Positions 1 through 7,678 of a DNA stretch of 13,092 bases are shown piece after piece. The position numbers and the translations under genes are program-made. Within the stretch, counting starts at the first letter, position 1. The number at the start of each line of letters is the position of its first letter. Under the pieces are notes generated by a model that was not told the origin of the DNA, did not search any database, and was given only the letters and a program-made list of their open reading frames with translations. The DNA lies in assembly GCA_004555145.1 (NCBI GenBank), contig SFJB01000081.1, positions 1 through 13,092 on the forward strand, written 5' to 3'. The stretch is from Bacteroidales bacterium. Lineage in GTDB: Bacteria > Bacteroidota > Bacteroidia > Bacteroidales > UBA932.

Positions 1-68
1 CCGAGAAAAGAGAGAAGAAGTTCCATACGGCATTATTCTTATTCAAAAAAGCAAATTGCGGAAGCTGC
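1..68. other. Left-edge stretch, unresolved
   Basis: This short AT-rich stretch lies beyond the end of the minus-strand gene block. On the plus strand it is open in two frames from the window edge (stops at 70-72 and at 84-86), so it could be the tail of a convergent gene. On the minus strand an ATG at 24-26 begins a hydrophobic peptide (MELLLSFL) that runs off the edge, so it could equally be the next gene of the block. I see no strong terminator hairpin. The cut edge prevents a decision. Confidence 0.25.
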
Positions 69-884
69 CTAATAGTTCGCGGTGATATGGAAGCAGTGCT
101 CCTTCTTCTCATATTTCACCAGACACTTGCCGGCTTTCTTCCGCTCCAGGAGCACTTCGCCCAGAACCTTGGTGAGTTCGTAAGGCTGCATGAATTCCTC
201 AGACTCATCCTCCCGCCAATAGCGGGTGTAGGTGATGTCGAAGGTGGTGCCGTAGCAATGGGCGGAATTGTCGCTGGCATTGGGATTGCCGCTGCGACGC
301 AGCCTTTTCACATCCTCCTCAGTGCGCAGAAGAGAAGATACAACCAGCTTATAATCAAGCAGTTTCTTGGACTTCAGGGAATCGCTGAAAGCCATTGCTA
401 TATCCATCAGCTCGCGGGCGGCTCCATTGGTGAGATAAGGCATGGAATACCTCAACTCATCCACCACGTAGTAGTCGTTATCCTTCAGCTCCACCAATCC
501 GGAAAGGCCGGAAAGCTCGTCCCTGGTCTGAGGCACGGAAGGGAGACCTATCTGCTTCGCCAGAGATACGTGGGCATCATTGAGGTCGGCAAAGAGCTTG
601 GCGTAGGCAAGTCGGGGTCCATAGTATATTACCTCCCTGGCTACGGACTCCCCTGTACCGTCCACGTCATCGTCCGAATCGGTCTGCGTTTCCTCCTCCA
701 AAGAGAGTTCGGCGGCATCGGCTTCAGCGGACGGGACAGGGCTCTCAGGCTGAGCTGAGACTGCAATGCCCACCTCGGCCTCCCGCGGCTCCCTCGTGCA
801 GGATCTGCACAGGAGGAAGCCGCAGAGGAATCCGATAGCGAACTGTATGAGAAGTAACAGTAAACCTTTTGTGGATTTCTTCAT
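69..884 (-). CDS. Membrane-anchored DUF5715-like protein with M15/LAS peptidase-type motif
   Basis: A 271-residue protein. Residues 6-26 form one hydrophobic helix after a KK-containing N-terminus, so it is probably an inner-membrane anchor or uncleaved signal. Residues 35-82 are an acidic, Ser/Ala-rich linker. Residues 85-271 form the folded domain. SAHCYGTTFD at 207-216 fits the HxxxxxxD zinc motif of LAS/M15 D-Ala-D-Ala peptidases (His209, Asp216), and HCFHI at 263-267 could give the third ligand (His266). The Glu normally three residues before that last His is replaced by His263, so activity is not assured. From memory the domain resembles the Bacteroidota family DUF5715, which I could not confirm by search. 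The gene starts 11 bases after gcvPB ends and is probably co-transcribed with it, although nothing in the protein suggests a role in glycine cleavage. A cell-wall role is inferred from the motif only. Confidence 0.72.
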   Translation of the reverse strand: MKKSTKGLLLLLIQFAIGFLCGFLLCRSCTREPREAEVGIAVSAQPESPVPSAEADAAELSLEEETQTDSDDDVDGTGESVAREVIYYGPRLAYAKLFADLNDAHVSLAKQIGLPSVPQTRDELSGLSGLVELKDNDYYVVDELRYSMPYLTNGAARELMDIAMAFSDSLKSKKLLDYKLVVSSLLRTEEDVKRLRRSGNPNASDNSAHCYGTTFDITYTRYWREDESEEFMQPYELTKVLGEVLLERKKAGKCLVKYEKKEHCFHITANY

Positions 885-895
885 ATCTGTTCCAT

Positions 896-2266
896 CTACG
901 CCCTGAGTATAGGCTGGCGGGCAGCCTTGGTCTCGTCAGGACGGCCTATAGGCGTATTGTGCGGGGCGGAATGTAGGAGTTCCGGATCGTTTGCAGCCTC
1001 TTCGGCAATCTTGCGCATCACCGCGATGAAGGCATCCAGTGTCTCCAGAGACTCGGTTTCCGTAGGCTCGATCATTATCGCCTGGTGGAAGAGGAGAGGG
1101 AAATATATGGTCGGAGCATGGAAGCCGTAGTCGAGCAGGCGCTTGGCCAGGTCGAGAGTGCTGACCCCGTTGCTCTCAAGCAGTCCGTCGAAGACGAATT
1201 CGTGCTTGCATACGCTTTCGATTGGGAGCTTGTAGCAGTCCTTGAGCGACTCCTTGATGTAGTTGGCACCAAGGGTTGCGAGCTTGCCGGCCATCTTCAC
1301 GTTCTCGCGTCCGAGCATAAGGATATAGGCATAGGCCCTGAGCATCACGCCGAAGTTGCCGTGGAATCCGCTCACCTTAGGGATGTGCAGGAAAGGCACA
1401 AGTTTCTCGGCTACGCCCACTGGACCGCTGCCCGGACCACCGCCGCCGTGCGGGGTGGAGAAGGTTTTGTGGAGGTTGAGGTGCATGATGTCGAAGCCCA
1501 TGTCCCCGGGACGCACCATACCCAGGAGCGGGTTCATGTTGGCGCCGTCGTAGTACAGCAGTCCGCCGCAGTCGTGCACCAGGGCAGCGATTTCCCTGAT
1601 TTCGTGCTCGAACAGACCGAGGGTGTTCGGGTTGGTCATCATGATTCCGGCGATGTCCGGTCCGAGGAGCGGCTTGAGCGACTCCACGTCCACGAGGCCG
1701 TTTTCCCTGGACTTCACAACCACGATTTCAAGGCCGCACACCGCTGCGGAAGCGGGATTCGTGCCGTGGGCCGAATCCGGGACTATGACCTTCACGCGGG
1801 CATTGTCACCCCTGCTGAGGTGGTACTCGCGCATCAGCATAAGTCCGGTGAGTTCACCGTGCGCACCGGCGCAAGGAAGGAAGGTGAAATGCTTCATTCC
1901 GGTGATGGCGGCAAGGGAACGGTCGAGACCTTCGATCACCTCGCGTGCACCCTTGACCGTGGAATCGGGCTGGAGCGGATGCAGGGAGCTGAATCCCGGC
2001 ATCGCGGCCACCTCTTCATTGATCTTGGGATTGTATTTCATCGTGCAGGAGCCGAGCGGATAGAAGCCCGTATCCACGCCGAAGTTCATCTGGCTGAGAT
2101 TGGTGTAATGGCGCACCACATCCGGTTCGCTGACCTGGGGCAGCTCGAGCGGAGTATGGCGCCACACCTTGCCCTCTCGAGGCAGGGTGCCTTTGCTTTC
2201 AGGAAGTGAAAAACCTATCCTTCCCTCTTTGGAAAGCTCGAATATGAGTTTGTCGTAGTATTTCAT
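896..2266 (-). CDS. gcvPB: Glycine dehydrogenase (decarboxylating) subunit 2
   Basis: The C-terminal-half subunit of the split P protein of the glycine cleavage system. With GcvPA it decarboxylates glycine on pyridoxal phosphate and passes the aminomethyl group to the lipoyl arm of GcvH in the cytoplasm. The 456-residue length is normal. [16 protein letters not shown] at 264-279 carries the PLP-binding lysine (Lys267). Other family signatures are [13 protein letters not shown] (68-80), [12 protein letters not shown] (131-142), [11 protein letters not shown] (164-174) and [11 protein letters not shown] (210-220). The ATG at 2264-2266 is two bases after the gcvPA stop, so translational coupling is likely. 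No truncation or missing motif is seen. Confidence 0.97.
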   Translation of the reverse strand: MKYYDKLIFELSKEGRIGFSLPESKGTLPREGKVWRHTPLELPQVSEPDVVRHYTNLSQMNFGVDTGFYPLGSCTMKYNPKINEEVAAMPGFSSLHPLQPDSTVKGAREVIEGLDRSLAAITGMKHFTFLPCAGAHGELTGLMLMREYHLSRGDNARVKVIVPDSAHGTNPASAAVCGLEIVVVKSRENGLVDVESLKPLLGPDIAGIMMTNPNTLGLFEHEIREIAALVHDCGGLLYYDGANMNPLLGMVRPGDMGFDIMHLNLHKTFSTPHGGGGPGSGPVGVAEKLVPFLHIPKVSGFHGNFGVMLRAYAYILMLGRENVKMAGKLATLGANYIKESLKDCYKLPIESVCKHEFVFDGLLESNGVSTLDLAKRLLDYGFHAPTIYFPLLFHQAIMIEPTETESLETLDAFIAVMRKIAEEAANDPELLHSAPHNTPIGRPDETKAARQPILRA

Positions 2267-2268
2267 CT

Positions 2269-3573
2269 TCAGAGAGCTTTAACGATTTCAACTATCCTGT
2301 CGAGATCCTTCCTGTCAGCCTTTTCGGTGACGCAGAAGGTCACGTAGCCTTCCTCTGTCTGGAGGGCAGCGAAATATCCGGCATCCAGAAGAGCCTGCTG
2401 GAGTTTCTCCACGTCGCACAGAGGCTTGAGCACAAACTCCTTGAGGAAATCCTGGTCGTAAACCTGTTCGAAGCGGCCCGTGGCGAGCAGGGCGTCGTGC
2501 AAGTAGTGCGCGCCTTCGTAGCTGAGTTCGTTCACGCGGCGCAGGCCTTCAGGTCCCATGAGCGAGAGGTACACGGTGCACCAGAGTGCCATAAGGGACT
2601 GGTTGGAGCAGATGTTGGAGGTAGCCTTTTCGCGGCGTATGTGCTGCTCCCTGGCCTGGAGCGTGAGCACGTAGCAACGCTTTCCGGACGCGTCCTCGGT
2701 CTGTCCCACAATACGTCCTGGCAGCTTGCGCATATATTCGTTGCGGCAAGCCATGAAGCCCACGTAAGGACCACCGTAGCAAAGAGGGATTCCCAGGCTC
2801 TGACCGTCACCGACAGCAACGTCGGCACCCCATTCGGCAGGGGTCTTCACGACGGCAAGGGCAGAGGGGTCGCAATACTCCACGAGCAGGGCGCCCTTGG
2901 AGTGCACGAGATCCGCGAGGCCGCTGTGGTCCTCGATGACTCCGTAGCGGTTTACTGAAGGGACGATGACGCCGGCGAGGTCAAGCACTCCCTCGGCTAC
3001 ATCCTCGGCAATGCTGTCGGACACGACTATGTTGACTCCGGAATACTTAGCATAGGTCCTGATGACCTCTATTACCTGCGGGAGCAGGGATGCGGCCACG
3101 ATGACCGAATTCCTCTTCTTGGTGCAGGCGACGCACATCCTCACGGCCTCTGCCGCTGCGGTAGGTCCGTCATACATCGAAGCATTGGAGACATCCATTC
3201 CGGTGAGTCGGCAAATCATTGTCTGCCACTCGAATATGTATCTCAGGGTACCCTGGGAGATCTCGCATTGATAAGGGGTGTACGCGGTGAGGAACTCGCT
3301 GCGGGAAGTGATGTAAGGGATGACGGACGGCACGTAATGGTCGTATGCACCCTGACCCACGAACACCTTGAGGCGGCTGTTCTTCGCGGCGAGGGACTCG
3401 AAGAAATCCCTGACCTGCTGCTCGCTCATTGCCTCAGGAAGATCGTACTCTCCCTTGTAGAGACAGTCTGCGGGTACATCCGAATAGAGGTCGTCCAAAG
3501 AGCCGACCCCTATCCTGTCAAGCATCACGCGGATATCTTCCTCCGTCTGGGGAAAATAGCAGAACTTTGACAT
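2269..3573 (-). CDS. gcvPA: Glycine dehydrogenase (decarboxylating) subunit 1
   Basis: The N-terminal-half subunit of the split P protein, partner of GcvPB in the PLP-dependent decarboxylation of glycine. The open frame extends to 3630, but that would overlap the end of gcvH by 44 bases and add a Pro/Ser-rich 19-residue leader. I take the internal ATG at 3571-3573 ([15 protein letters not shown]...), which gives 434 residues and a 13-base gap to gcvH. Family signatures include [53 protein letters not shown] and [12 protein letters not shown]. Many Bacteroidota carry a single fused gcvP instead, so the split form is notable here. Confidence 0.96.
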   Translation of the reverse strand: MSKFCYFPQTEEDIRVMLDRIGVGSLDDLYSDVPADCLYKGEYDLPEAMSEQQVRDFFESLAAKNSRLKVFVGQGAYDHYVPSVIPYITSRSEFLTAYTPYQCEISQGTLRYIFEWQTMICRLTGMDVSNASMYDGPTAAAEAVRMCVACTKKRNSVIVAASLLPQVIEVIRTYAKYSGVNIVVSDSIAEDVAEGVLDLAGVIVPSVNRYGVIEDHSGLADLVHSKGALLVEYCDPSALAVVKTPAEWGADVAVGDGQSLGIPLCYGGPYVGFMACRNEYMRKLPGRIVGQTEDASGKRCYVLTLQAREQHIRREKATSNICSNQSLMALWCTVYLSLMGPEGLRRVNELSYEGAHYLHDALLATGRFEQVYDQDFLKEFVLKPLCDVEKLQQALLDAGYFAALQTEEGYVTFCVTEKADRKDLDRIVEIVKAL

Positions 3574-3586
3574 ATTGCAGCAATGC

Positions 3587-3964
3587 TTATTTTGCGATTT
3601 CAGCGTAGGCGGCGGCGTTGAGAAGGGCATCGAGCTCTCCCCTGTCGCTCATCTCTATCTTGATGATCCAGGCGCCGTATGCATCCTCGTTGATGAGTTC
3701 CGGCTGATCCTCGAGGGCTTCGTTGCATGCAACAACCTTTCCGGATACCGGAGTGATGAGCTCGCTGGAGGTCTTCACGCTTTCGAGTGCACCGAAGTCG
3801 TCTCCGGCATTGAATTCATCGTCAACATCCGGCATATCCACGTAAGTTATGTCTCCCATCTCGCTCTGCGCGAAGTCAGACACACCGATGATGGCCACGT
3901 TGCCGTCAACTTTTACCCATTCGTGAGACTCGCTGTAGAGGAGTCCTTCAATAATCTTGCTCAT
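3587..3964 (-). CDS. gcvH: Glycine cleavage system H protein
   Basis: The small lipoyl carrier that shuttles the aminomethyl intermediate from the P protein to the T protein and is re-oxidised by the L protein. It has 125 residues, the usual size. SESHEWVKVDG at 11-21 is the family N-terminal signature. The lipoyl-lysine is Lys64 in GALESVKTSSE, followed by the typical ITPVSGKV turn. It begins 12 bases after the gcvT stop and is followed by gcvPA after 13 bases. No anomalies are seen. Confidence 0.97.
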   Translation of the reverse strand: MSKIIEGLLYSESHEWVKVDGNVAIIGVSDFAQSEMGDITYVDMPDVDDEFNAGDDFGALESVKTSSELITPVSGKVVACNEALEDQPELINEDAYGAWIIKIEMSDRGELDALLNAAAYAEIAK

Positions 3965-3976
3965 AATCGTATTTCT

Positions 3977-5080
3977 TTATTTTTTGTATTTTGTCTGATA
4001 AAACCTCTTCTTCACAACGGCTCCCGGGAAGGTTCTCTTGCGTATGCGTATCATAAGTTCCGTGCCCAGGGCAGCATAGGCCGAATCCACGAGGGCGAAG
4101 CATATGCTCTTGTCGAGGCTGATGGAATGGTAACCCGTGGTCACGACTCCGACCTGCACGCCTTCAGCGGTTTCCACAGGATAGCCGGCCCTCGGAACAG
4201 CATTGTCGGAGAGCTCTATGCCTATGATGCGGCTCTTCACGCCTTCAGCCTTCTGGGCCAGGAGCGCCTCCTTGCCGATGAACTCTTCCTTGTCGAGCTT
4301 GCAGAACATTCCCAGACCCGCCATGACAGGGCTGATTTCCGCACTGAGCTCGTCTCCGTACAGCGGAAGACCTGCCTCGAAACGGAGGGTGTCGCGACAA
4401 CCGAGCGCACACGGTTTCACACCGGCAGCAAGGAGCCTGTCCCAGAACTTCACCGTAAGCTCAGGACTCGCATATACTTCGAATCCATCCTCGCCCGTGT
4501 ATCCCGTGCGGCTGAGAATCACTCTCCGGCCATCCACGCATTCGTCCTTGAACTCGTAGAATCCAAGATCCGCGGCATCGGCAAATCCAAGCACCTCCAC
4601 TACCGCCTTCTCGGCTTCCGGTCCCTGTACAGCTATCTGTCCCCAGGCTTCGGAAGCGTTCTCGAGAACCACGTCGTATCCGGCCGCGTTCTCCTGCATC
4701 CAGGCGAAATCCTTGTCGATATTGGCGGCGTTGATCACGAGCAGATAGTGCTCGGGAGCATATTCCTTATATACAAGGAGGTCATCCACGGTGCCTCCGT
4801 CAGGGTATAGCATCATTCCGTAGAGCACCTTTCCGTCCGCCATACCGCGAACGTCATTGGTAAAGATGTGGTTGACGAAGCGTTCGGCATCCTTTCCGGA
4901 CACGAAAACCTCGCCCATATGGGATACGTCGAACATACCGACGTGCTCCCTCACCGCTTTGTGCTCGTCGATGATGCCGCTGTACTGTATAGGCATATCG
5001 AAACCCGCAAAGGGGCTCATCTTCGCACCCAGCTCCACGTGCCGGTCGTGCAGACAAGTCTTCTTCAGCTGTTCTTCCAT
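3977..5080 (-). CDS. gcvT: Aminomethyltransferase (glycine cleavage T protein)
   Basis: Releases ammonia from the aminomethyl group on GcvH and transfers the C1 unit to tetrahydrofolate, giving 5,10-methylene-THF. It has 367 residues, normal for the family. N-terminal signatures are FAGFDMPIQYSG (24-35) and GMFDVSHMGE (48-57). The Asp pair at 99-100 in GGTVDDLLVYKE lies at the known folate-site Asp region. NAANIDKD and SRTGYTGEDGFEVY also match the family, as does the C-terminal PRAGYPV region. The ATG at 5078-5080 is 25 bases downstream of the preceding unknown gene. The order T-H-PA-PB is the classical arrangement of split-P operons. Confidence 0.97.
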   Translation of the reverse strand: MEEQLKKTCLHDRHVELGAKMSPFAGFDMPIQYSGIIDEHKAVREHVGMFDVSHMGEVFVSGKDAERFVNHIFTNDVRGMADGKVLYGMMLYPDGGTVDDLLVYKEYAPEHYLLVINAANIDKDFAWMQENAAGYDVVLENASEAWGQIAVQGPEAEKAVVEVLGFADAADLGFYEFKDECVDGRRVILSRTGYTGEDGFEVYASPELTVKFWDRLLAAGVKPCALGCRDTLRFEAGLPLYGDELSAEISPVMAGLGMFCKLDKEEFIGKEALLAQKAEGVKSRIIGIELSDNAVPRAGYPVETAEGVQVGVVTTGYHSISLDKSICFALVDSAYAALGTELMIRIRKRTFPGAVVKKRFYQTKYKK

Positions 5081-5105
5081 ATTTCAGTTATCGTATTAGT
5101 GAATC

Positions 5106-5573
5106 TTATCGCTTGAGAATTTCCAGATCTTTCTTGAGGAGCATTCTGGAGTCCATCATGTTGACCTTCTGGAAAAGAATGATCTGATTGGCGAGCGAGA
5201 GGTGCACCTTATCCTCGTGCTTCCCCTTGCGCCACCATTTGTAGAATCCGACAGGATCGTTCTCGAAAGGAATCTTTGCGGTGATGCCCGTGCCGTAGCC
5301 CGGATAGTCTATGGTCAGCTTCAAGCCCATGAAACGTTTGTAGTAATCGGGATCAGCCCGCCTGAGTTTGCTTTCAAGAGGCATCAGGACCTCGAAACGG
5401 TCGACCTGGAGGACCTTTTCCTTGATTATCATCTTATGGATTCTTACCGGGTCTACATTCAGCCAGACGCCCATTTTGAGCGTCTGTGGTCCCTGATCAG
5501 TATCGAGCGTCAGCTCGTCCATTGAATAATAGACCTTCTCCGGGTCCAGAGCAAACTGTCCTTCTGACATCAT
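5106..5573 (-). CDS. Uncharacterised 155-residue protein leading the gcv operon
   Basis: I do not recognise this protein. It is soluble, with no signal peptide or membrane segment, mixed charge, and two Trp-rich spots (GVWLN at 35-39, YKWWRKGKHED in the C-terminal third). A conserved-looking central section (DYYKRFMGLKLTIDYPGYG) is followed by a C-terminal Met/Lys-rich helix. It starts MM, so the real start could be either Met. It is the first gene after the TAnnTTTG box at 5593-5600 and lies only 25 bases ahead of gcvT, so it is probably co-transcribed with the glycine cleavage genes. Codon use looks like that of its neighbours and supports a real gene. A link to C1 or glycine metabolism is possible from position alone; nothing in the sequence shows it. 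Confidence 0.8.
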   Translation of the reverse strand: MMSEGQFALDPEKVYYSMDELTLDTDQGPQTLKMGVWLNVDPVRIHKMIIKEKVLQVDRFEVLMPLESKLRRADPDYYKRFMGLKLTIDYPGYGTGITAKIPFENDPVGFYKWWRKGKHEDKVHLSLANQIILFQKVNMMDSRMLLKKDLEILKR

Positions 5574-5592
5574 TCTTTCACAAAGATTTCAG

Positions 5593-5600
5593 CAAAGATA
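5593..5600 (-). promoter_or_regulatory. -7 box for the gcv gene block
   Basis: TATCTTTG on the minus strand fits the Bacteroidota -7 consensus TAnnTTTG and lies 19 bases before the start codon of the 155-residue protein. I see no convincing -33 TTTG at the expected spacing. It is the only good promoter candidate ahead of the six-gene minus-strand block. Confidence 0.55.
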
Positions 5601-5621
5601 AGAAAAAAAAGCGATTATGCC

Positions 5622-5629
5622 TATATTTG
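5622..5629 (+). promoter_or_regulatory. -7 box for the arginase-family gene
   Basis: TATATTTG on the plus strand matches TAnnTTTG and lies about 34 bases before the ATG at 5664. It is divergent from the gcv-block promoter, with only 21 bases between the two boxes. A purine-rich AAAGGAG at 5655-5661 just before the ATG looks like a Shine-Dalgarno sequence, which is uncommon in this phylum. Confidence 0.5.
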
Positions 5630-5663
5630 CAAAAAAGCAGATTATAAAAGTTTTAAAGGAGCA

Positions 5664-6116
5664 ATGGACGTCGATTTCTCATACCTTGAAGGGACGAACT
5701 GTTACTGCGATCCCGAGAGTGCCGGAACGATCAGGCAGAGAATTGCAGAACTGCCTCTGAATGAGCTGCATTGCATAGGTACGGGAGACTACCACTACCT
5801 GAGTCTATTCTTTCTCGAACGCATTTCGGAGCCCTTTACCCTCATCCTCATGGACAAGCATCCTGACGACCAGAGTTGCGCCTTCGGGGACGGCTTGCTC
5901 AGCTGCGGAAGCTGGGTGGCGCAGGCACGCAGGCTCCCCCTGTGCCGCGGCAGCGTGTGGATCAGGGATTACACCGACATCGGGAAGCTTGCAGGCGTGG
6001 AAGGCAGCATTTACCTGTCCATAGACCTGGACGTGCTCGACCCGGAATACGCCCGCACCAACTGGGACCAGGGGACGATGAGCCTGGAGCAGCTGCTGGA
6101 AATTTCAAACGAATAA
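5664..6116 (+). CDS. Arginase/ureohydrolase-fold protein, probably C-terminally truncated
   Basis: This 150-residue product carries the metal-site motifs of the arginase/agmatinase/formiminoglutamase fold. [12 protein letters not shown] at 39-50 stands in for GGDHS (His44). LMDKHPDDQ at 62-70 corresponds to DAHxD (Asp64, His66, Asp68). [12 protein letters not shown] at 119-130 corresponds to SxDxDxxDP (Asp121, Asp123). All six expected Mn ligands are therefore present. The protein stops at LLEISNE, shortly after the third motif, whereas ureohydrolases normally continue for some 50-70 residues with a last strand carrying a conserved Glu. The 3' end therefore looks lost, and the product may be inactive. 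The substrate cannot be told. The start is supported by AAAGGAG just upstream. The downstream gene begins 31 bases later. Confidence 0.75.
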   Translation: MDVDFSYLEGTNCYCDPESAGTIRQRIAELPLNELHCIGTGDYHYLSLFFLERISEPFTLILMDKHPDDQSCAFGDGLLSCGSWVAQARRLPLCRGSVWIRDYTDIGKLAGVEGSIYLSIDLDVLDPEYARTNWDQGTMSLEQLLEISNE

Positions 6117-6147
6117 AAGTATATTTCAGAAACTAGATCTTGACATT

Positions 6148-7419
6148 ATGAAAATAGCAGTAGCGGGTACCGGTTATGTAGGTTTGAGCATCGCCACCCT
6201 CCTGGCACAGCACCATACGGTGACGGCAGTGGATGTCATCGCGGACAAGGTGGACAAAATCAACAGGAAGATTTCTCCCATTCAGGACGAGTACATAGAG
6301 AAGTTCCTCTCAGAGAAGGAACTTGACCTGACAGCGACTCTCGACGGCAGGGCGGCTTACAGGGATGCGGATTTCGTGGTGATAGCGGCACCCACCAACT
6401 ACGACAGCAAGAAGAATTTCTTCGACACATCCCACGTGGAGGAGGTCATCGAGCTGGTTCTCGAGGTGAACCCGGATGCAATTATGGTCATAAAGTCCAC
6501 GATTCCTGTGGGTTACACCGAAGCCGTGCGGGAAAAGCTCTCCTACCGCGAGCGTCAGGCCGACGGCACGATGAAGGTGGTGGTACCGAACGTCATCTTC
6601 GCACCGGAGTTCCTGCGCGAATCCAAGGCTCTCTACGACAACCTTTACCCAAGCCGCATCATCGTGGGTTACGACCACGGCAACAGCAGGCTCGAGGAGG
6701 CAGCTCACAAGTTCGCTGCCATCATCAGGGAGGGCGCCATCAAGGAGGACGTGCCGGTGCTGTTCATGGGCACGACCGAAGCCGAGGCGGTGAAACTGTT
6801 CGCGAACACCTACCTCGCCCTGCGCGTCAGCTACTTCAACGAGCTGGACACCTACGCGGAGATGAAAGGTCTGGACACAAAGGCAATTATCGACGGCGTA
6901 TGCCTCGACCCGCGCATCGGCTCCCACTACAATAACCCTTCCTTCGGCTACGGCGGATACTGCCTGCCGAAGGACACCAAGCAGCTGCTCGCCAACTACA
7001 ACGACGTGCCCGAGAACCTCATAGAAGCAATTGTGGAGAGCAACCGCACCAGAAAGGATTTCATTGCCGACAGGGTGCTGGAGCGTGCCGGATACTACTC
7101 CGCCAACAGCGCCTACAATTCGGAGAAGGAACACCCTGTGACCATAGGCGTGTACCGTCTGACCATGAAATCCAACTCGGACAACTTCCGTCAGAGCGCC
7201 ATCCAGGGCATAATGAAGCGCATCAAGGCCAAGGGTGCAACCGTAATCATTTATGAGCCGACCCTTGAAGCCGGCACCACATTCTTCGGAAGCGAAGTGG
7301 TGGGCAGCCTGGAAGAATTCAAGCGCCGCAGCGACAGCATTATCGCCAATCGCTACGACGCCACTTTGGATGATGTAGCCGAAAAGGTCTACACCAGAGA
7401 CATCTTCAAGAGAGACTGA
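6148..7419 (+). CDS. ugd: Nucleotide-sugar dehydrogenase, UDP-glucose 6-dehydrogenase type
   Basis: Cytoplasmic NAD-dependent enzyme that oxidises the C6 hydroxyl of a UDP-sugar twice, giving a UDP-uronate for capsule, O-antigen or other glycans. It has 423 residues. The Rossmann motif GTGYVGL is at 7-13. KSTIPVGYT (116-124) and [10 protein letters not shown] (151-160) are substrate-site signatures. [12 protein letters not shown] carries the expected catalytic Lys216 and Asn220. [10 protein letters not shown] (267-276) carries the catalytic Cys272. It resembles the shorter Ugd of enteric bacteria, with an extra loop near 315-330. UDP-glucose is the most likely substrate, but GDP-mannose or UDP-ManNAc enzymes share the fold. 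There is no other polysaccharide gene nearby. It ends 9 bases from the convergent broken esterase gene. Confidence 0.9.
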   Translation: MKIAVAGTGYVGLSIATLLAQHHTVTAVDVIADKVDKINRKISPIQDEYIEKFLSEKELDLTATLDGRAAYRDADFVVIAAPTNYDSKKNFFDTSHVEEVIELVLEVNPDAIMVIKSTIPVGYTEAVREKLSYRERQADGTMKVVVPNVIFAPEFLRESKALYDNLYPSRIIVGYDHGNSRLEEAAHKFAAIIREGAIKEDVPVLFMGTTEAEAVKLFANTYLALRVSYFNELDTYAEMKGLDTKAIIDGVCLDPRIGSHYNNPSFGYGGYCLPKDTKQLLANYNDVPENLIEAIVESNRTRKDFIADRVLERAGYYSANSAYNSEKEHPVTIGVYRLTMKSNSDNFRQSAIQGIMKRIKAKGATVIIYEPTLEAGTTFFGSEVVGSLEEFKRRSDSIIANRYDATLDDVAEKVYTRDIFKRD

Positions 7420-7428
7420 TTATCTCCT

Positions 7429-7669
7429 TCAGAATTTGATCCACTTGTCAAGGTCGGTAGTTCCTTCGAACTTTTCGGCCTTGGTGACATTGGTGTTCAC
7501 GTCTTCCTTTCCGAGCAGGAATCGGTCGATAAACGCCTCGCACTCAGGCCACTGGGACTTCGGTGTTTTCCACATCATAGACCAGAGGTATATCCTCTTT
7601 CTGGGGAGCACAGGCGGCTGCGGCAAAAAGAAATGCCGCAGCTGCGATGGACAATTTTGCTACATTCAT
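7429..7669 (-). pseudogene. Remnant of a lipoprotein alpha/beta-hydrolase (CE15-like esterase) with internal deletion
   Basis: Two pieces of one gene lie end to end in different frames. From the ATG at 7667-7669 the first frame gives a clear lipoprotein signal peptide (MNVAKLSIAAAAFLF, lipobox AAAC, Cys20) and then KEDIPLVYDVENT before stopping at 7544. A second frame, open through the same junction and ending at 7429, gives SQWPECEAFIDRFLLGK and then TTDLDKWIKF. This resembles the C-terminus of secreted alpha/beta-hydrolases of glucuronoyl-esterase (CE15) type, in which the catalytic His lies just before the QWP-like segment. The ~350-residue middle is absent and the junction falls near 7550-7565. 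The gene starts 9 bases after the GH3 stop, so it was probably co-transcribed with it. The family call is from memory of N- and C-terminal patterns only; the broken state is seen directly. Confidence 0.65.
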
Positions 7670-7678
7670 ATAACAGTA

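Noticed and set aside
1085..2209. A 374-codon plus-strand open frame opposite gcvPB
   Set aside because: It is the antisense shadow of a strongly conserved gene. The peptide is His/Val/Glu-rich, has no domain, and is produced by the codon bias of gcvPB.
2269..3630. A longer gcvPA starting at 3630
   Set aside because: The extra 19 residues overlap gcvH and do not look like the family N-terminus. The ATG at 3573 gives the expected start and length.
3575..4810. A 411-codon plus-strand open frame opposite gcvH and gcvT
   Set aside because: It crosses two confidently identified genes antisense and shows no family motif. It is a shadow frame.
5574..5663. A glycine riboswitch ahead of the gcv operon
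   Set aside because: Only about 20 bases separate the promoter box from the first start codon, and the gcvT leader is 25 bases. There is no room for an aptamer.
6310..7134. A 274-codon minus-strand open frame inside ugd
   Set aside because: It is antisense to a dehydrogenase with all catalytic motifs, and its composition is typical of a reverse-frame shadow.
7400..7445. A hairpin terminator between ugd and the convergent esterase remnant
   Set aside because: The only inverted repeat here pairs 7 of 10 bases and has no T-run, so it is not convincing.
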